A stretch of DNA of 64,000 bases from Scolanthus callimorphus (lineage: Eukaryota; Cnidaria; Anthozoa; Actiniaria; Edwardsiidae). The stretch spans positions 1 to 64,000 of the forward strand of contig JAWWUD010000224.1 in the NCBI GenBank assembly GCA_033964015.1. Reading direction: 5' to 3'. Positions 22,601-31,400 of this stretch are shown one piece after another; positions within the stretch are counted from its first letter, which is position 1; every line of letters begins with the position of its first letter. The notes under the pieces were generated by a model. That model was given only the letters and a program-made list of their open reading frames with translations, did not search any database and was not told where the DNA came from. The translations under genes and the position numbers were made by a program.

Positions 22601-25168
22601 AAAACATCATCTTCAAAGTTTGGTGACTGGACTTTTAAAAAGGAACGTTGTTTGTCCATAATTTTATTCTCGTAAAGGTTTTTAGTTTCATTAGAGTGTC
22701 CCAAAGGCGGGTCAGTTTGCCTAAAATTCGGACGGGAAGTGTTCAGTTACACTAGCCACATTTTCAACGATCTTTAGGGTCTTCTCGTCGCCAAGGTAAC
22801 CTCAGGGGAGGAGGCCAGAAAACACTTGATCAAGTTTTATGCTGCGTCAGAAGAGAAGCTTTGGTGGAATGAAGTGAAAGTTGTTACGGGATTCAAACAC
22901 GTCCGTTGTGAGAGCATCCTGCATTACCAATGGCATTCTTCTGGTAAGTACAACAATGATGAGATGACGTTGACAGGTGAGGAAATTGCGTCCATGGAGC
23001 GGCCATCTTTTTATTAAATCAAGAAGAGTCCAGGACACAGCATACTACAAATTTATCTAAATCACATAATTGCACATGACTTTCCAAAAAGCTTTATTTG
23101 TACTTCTTCATAGACGGTGGACTTTTCCCCTTTTTTCATGAGGATAGCACAGCCGGGCTCGATTCCCTGTTTTGCATTTTCCCTTAATTTTATGTCTGGC
23201 GTTTTTCCGAATGAAACCGAGGGCGCGGCTAAATTTGAGGGACGTAAGAGGGAACAGAAGTGAAAATATGTTATGACAGTTGTACTCAGTTGTACTTTTG
23301 GTTGCAAACTGGATGCATTGGAGTCCGTTTCTTGAGATTAGCTTCATTTCACAACTGAAAACTGCACATTATTAGCAAAATGTAATTTACAAGTTTTTCT
23401 TTCTTTCTCACTCTAGCATCGGACCTAATGATTGACTATAACGAAGTTGAGCATCCCAACTTAAATGAGAACTGCTTGTACGTATTGCTGTCAAACATTC
23501 TTACAATCATTATTCCCAAGGACATCACGTAACATTCTGTTACATTCTCTGCTCTAATGCCTTTGTTTTCTTTCGTATTTGTAGTATGCTTTGCTACGAC
23601 TATATATCCACGACTCTTTTGAGTCACTTTGTCTCAGAAGAAGCTGACCTCTTGACCTTTGACGTATTGTGTCTGCTTTCGTTGGATATCATAAACGCAA
23701 TTGAATACATAGAGGACCACGGCGTATCCCATAACAGTATCGACTTCGACGCTTTCTTTGTCAGTGATTGCCAAAGGGTAAGTCGACATTCAACAGACGA
23801 ATACTAAATGTCTCTAGTCATTCGTTTTGTTCAGTATTATTTGTCCATTTAGAGTGATTACGTCCCTGGCCCTAAAATATGAATTTAGATGCGTTTTCCA
23901 AATTTCACTGATTATTAAAGCCCGAATGGACTCAGAGGCATGACGGCGAGAGGAATAATTATTTTAGTGAAAGCACACCAGTAGACATTTTCCTATAGCC
24001 AAAAACGTTTTCTGATCTGGTCATTTGCCATTTTATGGCTTTCAATCTGACACTTTTCCTACTAGTAGGCTATAACTTATAGCCTACTGGTAGCTAAACC
24101 AATCAGAACGCAGCATTAACGATAGACCATTAGGTGTGATTTGACTAATACTGAATACCTTTTCTAGTGTAACTGCTGAACCTACCTGAGTGTATTAGCG
24201 TAATTTTTACTTTAAGATTTTTTCACTTTCAGATGCCACCCTTCCGTGCTATTCTTTGGGATTTTTCTAAAGCCAAATTGAAATATCGAAAAGATGTTGG
24301 TCGACTTAACGTGGCGTGTGATGACTGTAATCATAATAGCGGTATCGTCCAGTTTGGGATGCTGTTGAACACCCTAATGGAACGGTGCCAAGAGGACAGG
24401 AGATTTTCGGAGGTGAGTGAATGTAGCTCGTATAAATAGTCCAGTTTTGAATTCTTTACTCTACCGCTGAATAGGCATCAACGGCGCATAAATACAGTGG
24501 GAGCCTCAATTTGAAGCCGAAAAGGTTGTGAATACCAATGAGTCCGCAACGTTTCCTCAAGTTTGTCTAGTCTCAATCAAAGCTTCATCAGTTTGTCGAT
24601 GATGTTCACAACGTTTTCGAATTCAAATTGACGCTCTTATTGTATTTATGCGCCGTCGATGCCTATTCAGCGATAGAGTAGGGAATTCGAAACTGGACTA
24701 TTGACACTATTTAGTCACTGCTTAAAAGAATGTGGTGCCGCTGCTTCTGTTTCCAACAAGTTCCAGTTTCGTAATATTACTCAATAAGCAGTGAGGGATA
24801 AGGAAAAGGATGTTCTGGACTGGCCTAATTGCTGATTTATAGTGCGTGAATGATTCATTATTCACCTATTTCAAAAAAGGTTGCATTGGGAATTGGTATT
24901 TGCTCGTCGAAAGCGCCATCGCATTGTATTCTGTACCTCAACGACCGACAAATCTTCAGTGTCCTTTTGACTGCTAACTGCTACTTGTAAACGATGTCTT
25001 GATTTTTCGCAGATAAAGGTTTTGAATTAGCATATCTTTTTTTGATAGATCAACGAAATCGGGAAGCTATGTTCGGCCAATGTCGAGAAGCCGGTTTCAC
25101 CAGCAAATATCCGCGCTTTGCTTGAAGAAATTTACTGGCGCGAAGCAACGTGGGACACATTTCTCTAA
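1348..25168 (+). CDS. Gene A: LGR-type GPCR with mosaic ectodomain and C-terminal pseudokinase (5' incomplete)
   Basis: Exons as read: 1348-1635, 3064-3233, 4504-4588, 5242-5715, 6296-6472, 6723-6948, 8033-8177, 8749-8971, 9520-9797, 10456-10561, 11411-11755, 12498-12627, 13257-13328, 13848-13919, 14416-14487, 15247-15318, 16469-16540, 17460-17531, 18111-18182, 18967-19174, 19703-19827, 20242-20797, 21168-21330, 22030-22247, 22778-22943, 23417-23477, 23585-23777, 24233-24412, 25049-25168. Every junction is GT-AG and phases match throughout: 5,141 nt, i.e. 2 nt completing a codon plus 1,713 codons including TAA. The first exon enters in phase 1, so at least one upstream exon (signal peptide, perhaps more domains) is missing. 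The family is relaxin-receptor/GRL101-like LGRs, plasma-membrane receptors whose LRR ectodomain binds ligand. The fused pseudokinase is unusual. Ligand and signalling partner cannot be inferred. Confidence 0.85.
1769..2789. repeat. About 1-kb foldback element in gene A intron
   Basis: The ends read CGTTTACACTA... at 1769 and its complement ...TAGTGTAAACG at about 2777-2787. Inner blocks also match in reverse complement, such as the segment around 1925-1985 (TAGATATGGAGGC...CGAAAGCTAG) with 2485-2535. It is a degenerate, non-autonomous foldback DNA element with no ORF of note. Confidence 0.55.
3064..4588 (+). CDS. Gene A, Cys-rich module X (exons 3064-3233 and 4504-4588)
   Basis: The first exon encodes a Cys-dense segment (motif CWQCYPCGY, with further Cys in TCKQGC). 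The second encodes a beta-rich segment ending KINVYG. Phases are 1-in/0-out, then 0-in/1-out. Gene B has two exons with the same phases at the same position (47353-47528 and 46520-46595), with a similar CPQCP motif, so the module is real and shared. The second exon faintly resembles the end of an ILEI/FAM3-type domain, which is only a guess. The domain is otherwise unnamed to me. Confidence 0.6.
3591..3731. repeat. Palindromic MITE
   Basis: Arms begin CACTTAATGACTGC and end GCAGTCATTAAGTG. Inner parts (AAACAGCGAGTTTTGTTTTCCC and its complement) also pair, with a short asymmetric centre. The small ORFs read on both strands here are a by-product of the palindrome. Confidence 0.8.
3988..4072. 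repeat. Short tandem repeat (about 23-bp unit)
   Basis: The unit TAGAAGGGCTATCTATACCTCC is present about three and a half times with few changes. It sits between sequences reading GTTTACAT on each side and may be part of a larger foldback element (about 3951-4184). Confidence 0.7.
4960..5165. mobile_element. Dispersed MITE, copy 1
   Basis: Shares a long run with 23918-24142: GAGGAATAATT, ATAGCCAAAAACGTTTTCTG, GGTCATTTGCCATTT, and AACCAATCAGAACGCAGCATT. The two copies are in different introns of gene A in the same orientation. Confidence 0.7.
5242..5715 (+). CDS. Gene A, galactose-binding-like jelly-roll module
   Basis: A single 474-nt exon. It begins with NLGFETGTLLGW, the 'N-x-x-F-E-x-G-x-x-x-G-W' start typical of jelly-roll carbohydrate-binding modules. 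It continues with FLIGG, a strand-turn-strand LEVHLVIGSRVVR and a VDAF ending, like the C-terminal beta sandwich of GH32 enzymes and related CBMs. This suggests a glycan- or protein-binding ectodomain role. Gene B has a MAM domain in this slot instead. Acceptor is ttgcttaaag, donor GTAATA; phase 1 at both ends. Confidence 0.6.
6296..8971 (+). CDS. Gene A, pentraxin/laminin-G-like domain (four exons)
   Basis: Exons 6296-6472, 6723-6948, 8033-8177 and 8749-8971. The first encodes a charged lead-in with Cys/Trp (IYHWCNWRN). The domain proper shows PPSFTICLWIK, then KWHFICVASS (the pentraxin 'WHxxCV' strand), LSELNIWD (equivalent of NMWD) and CGNVKGTLLSWP (equivalent of GNVxxW). This concanavalin-like fold binds ligands on many secreted and receptor proteins. 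The acceptor of the last exon is ambiguous: AG at 8745-8746 shifts the frame relative to the strand containing WHFICV, while AG at 8747-8748 keeps both halves open. The second was chosen. Confidence 0.7.
7464..7830. repeat. Probable retroposon-like repeat in gene A intron
   Basis: Contains GTCTGTTTTGTCCTTTCTCTCTAT, which recurs at about 59129-59152. It also has a tRNA B-box-like GGTTCAAACGC near 7788. Overlapping long ORFs on both strands have no recognisable protein motif. It may be a SINE-like repeat; the ends are not clear. Confidence 0.35.
9520..10561 (+). CDS. Gene A, MAM-like domain lacking its N-terminal third
   Basis: Exons 9520-9797 and 10456-10561. Motifs read as the middle and end of a MAM domain: FRCLRFKYILRGRG, PIWETS, TWRHGQVPL, then FTGELDERPGYIAIADLSF and a Cys near the end (GYCHYYP). 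The usual opening 'C-x-F-E-x-G-x-C-x-W' is missing. The intron between the two exons is phase 0, exactly as in the MAM domains of gene B. Gene B has the same truncated module immediately before its CUB domain, so the shortening predates the gene duplication and is not local damage. Confidence 0.7.
11411..11755 (+). CDS. Gene A, CUB domain
   Basis: A single exon after a long pyrimidine tract (ctttttttgcag), phase 1 at both ends. It contains the CUB signature: Cys followed by GNLTSPFYPGKY, then WCIWKITAPPGHIIRI, EFLDFVLE, DALAVYDG, GKYCGH and a closing strand RRGFKVYF. Four cysteines sit at standard positions. CUB modules mediate protein binding, often calcium-dependent. In gene B the same domain is split by an intron. 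Confidence 0.9.
12498..18182 (+). CDS. Gene A, LRRNT cap plus seven leucine-rich repeats
   Basis: Exon 12498-12627 encodes the N-terminal cap (CPSECRCT). It is followed by seven exons of exactly 72 nt, all phase 2: 13257, 13848, 14416, 15247, 16469, 17460 and 18111. Each encodes one 24-residue repeat of the form L-x-L-x-x-N-x-[IL]-x-x-[LI]-x-x-x-x-F-x-x-L-x-x-L, for example LHLENNKLT and LYLQDNSIS. The one-exon-one-repeat layout is typical of LGR receptor genes. The first repeat is the most divergent. The introns between repeats are loaded with foldback repeats. Confidence 0.9.
12832..13015. repeat. Inverted-repeat element in gene A LRR intron
   Basis: Arms CCTCGGCTTGGGCGTAATG.. (12832) and ..CATTACACCCAAGCCGAGG (13015) extend inward through CATTTCAGATCACG, with a few mismatches, around a roughly 60-nt loop. 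Confidence 0.8.
13352..13473. mobile_element. MITE pair member 1 (GGGCCTTTA ends)
   Basis: Nearly the same sequence as 34651-34779, including CAACCGGGAGCCTTTGCGCC, CCATTGTTTTTCGGGTG and TGATGGGCCTTTA. It is inserted right after an LRR exon of gene A. Confidence 0.75.
14530..14956. repeat. Nested inverted repeats in gene A LRR intron
   Basis: Outer ends GGGGCCGGTTCC and GGACCCGGCCCC are imperfect complements. A stronger inner palindrome (about 14794-14901) has arms CGTGAAATACCGTGACCTCGG / complement. Confidence 0.65.
16779..16999. repeat. Long near-perfect inverted repeat in gene A intron
   Basis: Arms start ATAGGCCTTTTTTGAGATACACC and end in the complement. They include the block GTGGTCTAGCTTCGGTACAAAC and its complement. 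The loop is short, so the arms are about 100 nt each. Confidence 0.85.
17640..17800. repeat. CCCCTGGAATTTCC-rich repeat, copy in gene A
   Basis: Begins near AACCGCGGGGTTGA and contains repeated CCCCTGGAATTTCC motifs at irregular spacing. Two larger relatives lie at 28856-29122 and 46745-46990. Confidence 0.5.
18657..18801 (+). repeat. Upstream copy of a duplicated intron/exon junction (gene A)
   Basis: 145 bases appear identical to 18903-19047, offset 246 bp. The copy carries the branch/acceptor region and the first 81 nt of the hinge exon, beginning at 18721. It then diverges and runs into an in-frame TAG within a few codons (near 18807). Confidence 0.9.
18903..19047 (+). repeat. Downstream (functional) copy of the duplicated junction (gene A)
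   Basis: Partner of 18657-18801. This copy continues into the complete hinge/TM1 exon 18967-19174, so it is the one that gives the full receptor. Confidence 0.9.
18967..21330 (+). CDS. Gene A, hinge and seven-transmembrane domain
   Basis: Exons 18967-19174, 19703-19827, 20242-20797 and 21168-21330. The first has the relaxin-receptor-like hinge (FMLCCYA, then FSSCEDLM) and TM1 with GILASLGNVFVII. Next comes TM2 (LTNLALSDLLMG). The long exon carries TM3 to TM6: ADRLICIVFPF in the DRY position, FCCWMPVIVIG in TM6. The last carries TM7 with NSSINPILYTF (NPxxY). A Cys pair (SALCQ before TM3, GVCLAL in loop 2) fits the conserved disulphide. This is a rhodopsin-family LGR core. A second, truncated copy of the first exon lies at 18721. 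Confidence 0.9.
19887..20017. mobile_element. MITE, TAGAGCGGATTTCA family, diverged copy
   Basis: Ends TATAGAGCGCTTTTCATATGACTG and CAGTCATCTGAAATCCACTCTATA. It is related to copies at 32496, 49134 and 21593. It lies between the TM2 and TM3-6 exons of gene A. Confidence 0.65.
21593..21714. mobile_element. MITE, TAGAGCGGATTTCA family, diverged copy
   Basis: Ends TATAGAGCACATGTCGATGAC and CAGTCATACGAAATCTGCTCTA. The interior differs (Gly/Cys-like GC-rich TGTCGCG repeats). It is in the intron after TM7 of gene A. Confidence 0.55.
22030..22247 (+). CDS. Gene A, cytoplasmic linker between 7TM and kinase-like domain
   Basis: A 218-nt exon, phase 1 in and 0 out. It encodes a Ser/Arg-rich stretch (RSRSYAIERPPSLSDD) with many possible phosphorylation sites, as expected for a GPCR tail. 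It ends with KVELLELVGTS, which looks like strand beta-1 and a degraded glycine loop of a protein kinase. The kinase-like domain therefore probably begins inside this exon and continues in the next. Confidence 0.75.
22778..25168 (+). CDS. Gene A, C-terminal protein-kinase-like (pseudokinase) domain
   Basis: Exons 22778-22943, 23417-23477, 23585-23777, 24233-24412 and 25049-25168 (TAA at 25166-25168). The order of kinase landmarks is kept: LLVAK (beta-3 Lys present), a helix-C segment with WNEVKVV, hinge MLCYDYIS, helix E ending INAIEYIEDHG, catalytic loop SHNSIDFDAFF, activation segment LWDFSKAK, helix F FGMLLNTL, and a C-terminal SPANIRALLEEI. The catalytic loop lacks HRD (reads HNS), its Lys and its Asn, and DFG reads DFS. 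The glycine loop is poor. Phosphotransfer is therefore unlikely; a scaffold or regulatory role in receptor signalling is inferred. Splice phases continue unbroken from the 7TM exons. Confidence 0.8.
23918..24142. mobile_element. Dispersed MITE, copy 2
   Basis: Second member of the family at 4960-5165. It lies in the intron between two pseudokinase exons of gene A. It carries an extra internal repeat of the TAGCCTACT motif. Confidence 0.7.
24437..24700. repeat. Inverted-repeat element in gene A pseudokinase intron
   Basis: Arms TAGTCCAGTTTTGAATTC... and ...GAATTCGAAACTGGACTA. Inner blocks GAATAGGCATC..GGCGCATAAATAC also pair. The loop is about 90 nt. Confidence 0.8.
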
Positions 25169-25435
25169 ATGCGTCAGTCATACCACGATAGATGTAAAGC
25201 TTGTCAGGTTATCGATGGTTAGTATAATTACTCAAGCGATTCCTCGCGCTGTTTGGTCGAGAAGTTTGGCATATTTTTCAATATTCACCTATAGGTGAAG
25301 ATAACATTGAAAGCATTTGGGGATCGCGTGCGCACCTTATTACGAGAACTAAAAAAATACCCCTAAACGCTATGTTTTTGTCGAAAAACCTTAAATGTCG
25401 CTTGAGTAATTATTACTAAAACAGTAAGTCCCCTG

Positions 25436-25510
25436 AGGCTCCGTAAATGTCGGCGAACAATGACCTCGACTATTCGCCGATATTTACGTCGCCTTCGGCG
25501 ACTTATTGTT
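25436..25510. repeat. Small palindrome downstream of gene A
   Basis: AAGTCCCCTGAGGC..AAATGTCGGCGAA pairs with TTCGCCGATATTTACGTCGCC..ACTT. It lies in the probable 3' UTR or intergenic space. Confidence 0.5.
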
Positions 25511-25941
25511 AATTATAAGATTGCCGAAATGTAATCTTATAATGTAAGTAGAAGGATCCAAAGCTTGTGGTAAATACCATAAATTACGTCTGAAATTGAT
25601 CCTCCTGATTTTGTCTATTGCTTGGTGTTTACGAGAACGGAGTAACCTGGTTGCGTGCCATCAGTTTAAAATTATAGGTCGTATGCATGGAAAAGTTGAT
25701 TCAGCGAAGCAGATTGAAAACAAAGGATTATAAAAGGCACGACATCACCTGAATAGTCTTTCTCTGGCTGTTACTATTATCTCGGTACTTTAAAACATTA
25801 ATATTTCAATTATAAATATACTTAAAATTGTAAACGAATTGCATATTACTCAATTTATTACAGAATAATTGTGCCTATAAATATGTACAAACAATGCATG
25901 AGTCAAATGCATGTATCAAATGCATGTATTAAGCAATAAGC

Positions 25942-25947
25942 AATAAA
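25942..25947 (+). terminator. Candidate polyadenylation signal for gene A
   Basis: An AATAAA hexamer lies 774 bases downstream of the gene A stop codon, in an AT-rich stretch. No other strong reason singles it out, so the assignment is tentative. Confidence 0.3.
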
Positions 25948-26763
25948 CTTTACATTATGAAGTCCTAAAAGACATTACTTGACACTGCAACATTTCTTGC
26001 ATATCCTTCCGTTGCCGTTTTCTTGGGATCTGATATTTCCCGGGTTTTAATCTCCACCTAAATCTAAAGTTTTGTATTAAAGGCTCGATTACTGTAGCTA
26101 AACTGTCTAGTAACAGTATCTGATACGTTTGTCTTGATGACTGAAGAGGATGCTGTCTACAAGATACAACCATCATGATATTAGTGCAAAGTGGTTGAGA
26201 TGTCATGAGACCAGTTTTTATAAGTCCTCTAAATACTAGTTATGCAATGCTTTTGAGTGGCTACGGTGTTCCCACGTGTCACTTTTATTTCCTAGTGTTC
26301 ACACGAGCCTTTAGGCGATGCATTCTGGTTGCCTTAATAAAGGCCCGTATTTGCAGACCGTGATCGTGATAAAAATATTGTATGGATACGTTTTTCTTTT
26401 GAGACAACTTACATTTGTCGAGGTTTCGATTATTCTCTTGTCACTAGAAGTACTCTGGCCACCTATGAAGGACAAATGAGACGAGATAATACCCGTCGAT
26501 CAACCGAAATGATACACCACTTACAGTTACTCTCCGAGCTATTGGTCACTATGATAACTACACAAAAGCTGTAGTTCATTACCTAAACTAGTTTTGCAGA
26601 GTGATTTTGCCTATACATGAAATAATCGAGGAGAAGACATAAATGGACCGTAGAAGTATCTGTTTTAGTTACGAATACTTTCCTCATATAGTTATGTATT
26701 CTAAGCGTTCTTGACGTCTGTATTGTGCGCATTTGAAAATCCTTGGGTTGATATATAGAGGAT

Positions 26764-26899
26764 ATTACACGGTGGCGCGAAGATATGGATTTTATTTTCG
26801 AGTGGCAAGAACAATATTTTACGAACGAGCGCAGCGAGTGAGTAAAAATTGTTTTTGACACGAGAAAATGAAATCCATATCTTCAAGCCACCGTGTAAT
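26764..26899. repeat. MITE between convergent genes A and B
   Basis: Ends ATTACACGGTGGC and GCCACCGTGTAAT, with GAAGATATGGATTTTATTTTCG pairing to its complement inside. It lies in the 2.1-kb gap between the two stop codons. Confidence 0.8.
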
Positions 26900-26981
26900 G
26901 TTCTTTTTATTATATAGATTAGAATTGACATAGCAGCAAAATATTACAAATTGAACAACTCACTTGGTAAAGTCGAAAGTG

Positions 26982-26987
26982 TTTATT
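26982..26987 (-). terminator. Candidate polyadenylation signal for gene B
   Basis: TTTATT on the + strand reads AATAAA on the - strand, about 280 bases past the gene B stop at 27268. It lies in the intergenic space between the convergent genes. Confidence 0.3.
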
Positions 26988-27267
26988 TGTGAAATGTTCC
27001 CTCAATCTTTCTGATTCCCAGTGTCGTTAAGAACTAATTTCCCTTTGGTGGTGTTGTAGCTTTCTCTGCCATAGTTGAAATGAGGTTTTTTCTCTTTAGA
27101 ACGAGAACAAAACTTAGTTTTGTGGCTTAAAACTCGTGTGACCGAGTGAGCGAGATTTCACTGCAGACGAAGTCAGGAAAACAACACTGCAAACGTGCAC
27201 ATCCGGGACATTCGGTACATAACTTTTTCATATTTTCACTAGTGAAGATATGGAAAATACGAGTGTT

Positions 27268-28474
27268 TTAGTTTCCGGTAAGACACTGGCATCCATATAA
27301 TATAATTTGATATATTATTGTCCATTGTAAATAACCACGACTTGGAAAAAGTTTCCAAAACTGGCACAGAGGTGACAGTTTGCCGCACTTGAAAATAAAC
27401 CAAGAGTTATTCTTACCTCGCTCGTGATTCTTCATTCTTGGTAAGATCACTTTCAACCTGTGTAACACTTGAGGACTAGAAAAGGTGTACAGAAATGGGT
27501 TGATTGATGAGTTTACAGGTAGAACGAACACTGCAATCCAAGCGTAGGCCTGCCCTGAGGTGTCGTGGAAGCTCCCTGTTAGTGACAGTACGCCGAGAAT
27601 AATAACCGGCATCCAGCAACAGAAATCAGTGAGAATTACAAACAGCACTCGTTTAGCCAGAGCTGAGTCCCTTTTCAAGGACGAACGTGCGCTTTGAGAT
27701 GACCTCTGTACTTTTAAGAATATCGCTATATATGATATCAAAATGAAGACGAATGCAATACCGTTAAAAATAATGAAGATAGCAACTGAGTACTGCCACC
27801 CCGCCGGCCTATCAGCAGATATTTGCAAAGGTAAACATACGGTGGAACGGCCATAAAATGTGAAACCCGTTAAATCGTCTGTGAAATAACTCGGAACTAA
27901 CAATGGTGCAAATGACATAATAATACCAATGCACCAAATGACGAGGCAGATTACTTTAGCAGTTTTGAAGCTAAGACGACGAGCAGAAAAGTCTAGCAAA
28001 ATACTGTTCGCTCTTTCAGCTGTGATAGCAAGTAGAACCATGATTGATACTTCCCCGGAAAGGGTTGATATTGCTCCTGCAAACTGACATGTCAGTCCTG
28101 ATCGCCATCTCACATCGTAGCGGAAGTACTCCCCGCTCCACTTTACGTTGTGTATAGCAACAATTATCAGGTACACGCCCATTAGAAAGTCCGCAACTGC
28201 AAGATTACACAGAAGAAATGCCTGGATGCTCCTTTTCTCTTTTTGCTGGTCTGTACTTTTAGCTTTATGATCCCTGCGGTTAACCCGTGTCCACCAGATT
28301 ATGACGCAGAGGTTACCAAGGCAGGCAAGAGCACCAAGCAGCCAGATGCATAACTTAATAGCAAAGTTTTTCAACATTTCTTCACAACTTGAAAATTGGT
28401 TTCCAGGAGAGACACAGTTGAGGCCTGGGATTGTCTTGATTGCGTAACAACATAGAATAAAGCTGTCGAGTGAT
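27268..28474 (-). CDS. Gene B, hinge and 7TM domain on one exon
   Basis: A single exon holds the hinge (FILCCYA, FSSCEEML) and all seven membrane segments. Landmarks: GALACLGNLCVII (TM1), CNLAVADFLMG (TM2), TAERANSILL in the DRY position, FCCWMPVIILG (TM6), NSSINPFLYTF (TM7). Gene A has three introns in the same region, so B probably went through intron loss here, or A gained introns. The exon reads on for about 45 codons past KNHERG to a stop at 27268. However, a strong donor (GTAAGA, 27416) sits right after that motif, so an alternative spliced tail is possible, for example to an acceptor at 26157 with a stop near 26108. Confidence 0.88.
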
Positions 28475-31400
28475 CTAAAAGATAAACGAGAACATTTCTG
28501 AATTGTTCGATTGTGTCAAATGCTAATAACATTTCCAACATAATCCTATTAGTAATTGCTCTGTAGTTGAATACCATTATTTTGCAGTGTCTGATAAAAG
28601 TCGCAGAGAACTTGATATTAGTCCGAACACTGCCTCTCAGACTTTATACCACGCAACAGAAAATACAGCCAATCAGAATGCAGGAATGGCGTTGTATATT
28701 CAGCGGTATTCCACTCAACCTTCCCATCATGCACTGCGTTTACGTAAAACATTGCTTTCATTTTCTATAGCGTGGTATAAAATAGTTATACAATGATTCT
28801 CATGGCAAACTGAACAATATAAGTACAAGTGACGGGTGGGATATTGGTTGATTGCATTTTTAAACCGCACGGGGGGGTTGAGGACCTCGCTTAAAAAAAT
28901 TCCAACCTCAGAGGACACCCTCCCGTGGAATTTCCATTTTTTCTGGCAAAATACCCCTGGAAAATCTATTTTTGGGTAAAATGTCCCTGGAAAGTCACCT
29001 TTTTACCCTCTCCCCCTTGGAATTCCTGTCTCCAAACACACACCCTCCCGTGGAATTTCCAGAGTCCAATACAACCCCCCTGGAAAATTTTCCATAAGTC
29101 CTCAACCCACCGGTGCGGATTAACAATGCAATCAGCCATTCTGCAGTATGCCACTCGAAAGGATTGTATAACTAGTATGTAACAAGCAGTCATGAATATA
29201 ACATGTACACTCACAGATATTGAAGGTTTGTCAAATCCTGGAATACGTCTTGAGGTATGTTCTTTTCCTTGAGTTGATTATTGTGAAGAGTCCTGCAATA
29301 AGACCAATTTGCACTTCTATGTGTGTCTGGATGTCCATGGGAAGATATCAAATGAGTTAATCCGTGGTTTAAAGGACCTAAAAAAATACTGCTAGCACAT
29401 AGGGTCTTTATGCGATTTATTGATTCTTGGTCCTTTCATGCCACCACTAAAAATCCTTGCGTTTTTCCTTATAATATTTGAGTGTGCATTCTTATCACAA
29501 AAAAAGTACGTACAATTTCCTTAAATTTGCCAGCCGTTTAAACGTAGATCTAACGATTCCCTCTATTTTATTGTCGTGAAGATAGCTGTAAACAGAAATG
29601 CATAATGTTAAAATTCAATAAAAAGTGCTAAGTATTAAACACCTCCAGAAGCTTATTTCCCAAACTTTAAGTTAGATACTTACAGAAACGTCAGCTCCTT
29701 GTTTTCATCCAGTGTGCCTTCTGCGAAGCCTTGAAGTTTGTTCTGTCGGAGACCCCTGAAAAAAAAAAAACATATTACTTTCAAATGGTCATTGACAAAA
29801 TGCACGATAATGTAGTAACATGACAATGTAATAACTTAGATGACTGTCAAAAACTAAATGCAAATACAAAACCACTAGCAAATCTGGAGTGGAAGCCATT
29901 CAACAACAAACCAATAAGGAGGCGAGGTAATTCAGACTTACGTTTAGTCATGGCGTAAGCATTGGCACGTTTTGATTAATCTCGCAATTTGATTGGCTAA
30001 ATGAAGAAAAACTTTCTACTCTCGACCAATAGAAACGCTGACTTAACGCGTCTGATTTACTTTCGACACTCATCTGAAACCCGCTTTATTTACATAATAG
30101 AGTAGGTGACTCACAAAACTCGTAGATTTGGCAATTTTCGAAATGTGCTTTTCTTAACCAGGGTAAGGAAGTTTCGACCAATATCCCTGCAAAAAAAGAT
30201 GATGTTGTTCATGTCATGGTTAAGGGCATGGGTAGCAGAACAGTTTGGTGTGTGTTCTAACTTACAGCTCTCGTAGATTAGGAAGGCCTTGGAAAAATGA
30301 GGAGCTAATTGCTTTGATGAAGTTTGTGTTCAGGCGTCTAAAAGTGGAAGAACATTAGCATATCAGAGACGAAATAACCATTTACAACCAAATGTTTATG
30401 TATCAGATTTACAGCACGTGCCGCAGGCGAGTGATGTAGATCTGATACAACACGGATCATGCGAATGTTGAGATGACATTCATTGCTTCTGTACCTTATG
30501 TTTGTTTTAAAAAGTTGTAATTGTCAGAGAAATCGAAGATATATTTCATGAAATTTACTGACTATGCAAATTAGTTACAACCACCACTAGTGGTTGTATC
30601 AGGTTCTAGTGGTTGTATCAGGTTTACAATACGCTACACGGTCCTGTGATTCTTATTTTGTTCCTATTGTGTGTGTTTTTTTATCGAGTTGAGTCGAAAA
30701 TATCCAACCACATTCCCTGGTAACGGTAATGTCGCTATAACGTTCAAACTGGCGGCTGACTGAGGCTTTTAAGGGCGTAGTGCATTGTAGCATACAAAAT
30801 ACTTACAAGGTTTGAAGTTCTGTCAAGTTAACGAATGCGTTATCTTGCACCTCTATAATGTGATTGTTGCTAAGGTCACTGAAGCAGTAACAGCATTCAA
30901 ATCAGTTATGTTTAAGCAACACAGTTAAATGAGCTAATTATAATCAATTCCACTCCCTAGAGAAAGGTTCCGACGACCTATCCCTAAAGTGCGCTACACA
31001 AATGCCATCTCTATAACAGTTGGACTACTAAAGTTTCTATCAGTTAATAGAAACTCGCGTATGAGACACCGCCACTATGCTAGCCAATGTGGCTGCAGGA
31101 ATCGTGCTGTTGTAATGTGGGTTTCTACTTACTAAGGATTCATTCGTCTGGAGGTAGAGCATAGTGTCAAAAAAAGAAGAGAAATTATTGCCATGGCTGC
31201 TTCAAGCCTTGCAGCCCTGACAACGCCCTTTTGTTTTAGCCACTTTGTTATGCAGTAGCAATGATATCATTCCCGCTCATATGCTGCAGTAGATTTAGTT
31301 TATTTTGTTCAAGTCTCACGCTTGGTCTTGTCAGGGTCGACACATGAGAAGTGTCTTGTTGCCCTATTTTGCGACAGTTTTAGCTACTCACATGTGCTGT

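Noticed and set aside
22556..22640. Short zinc-finger-like reading (CCPTCGR...HH) in a gene A intron
   Set aside because: No full C2H2 spacing, no exon boundaries, no extended frame; likely chance or a transposon relic.
23585..24412. Active kinase in gene A
   Set aside because: HRD reads HNS, the catalytic-loop Lys and Asn are absent and DFG reads DFS, so catalysis is unlikely.
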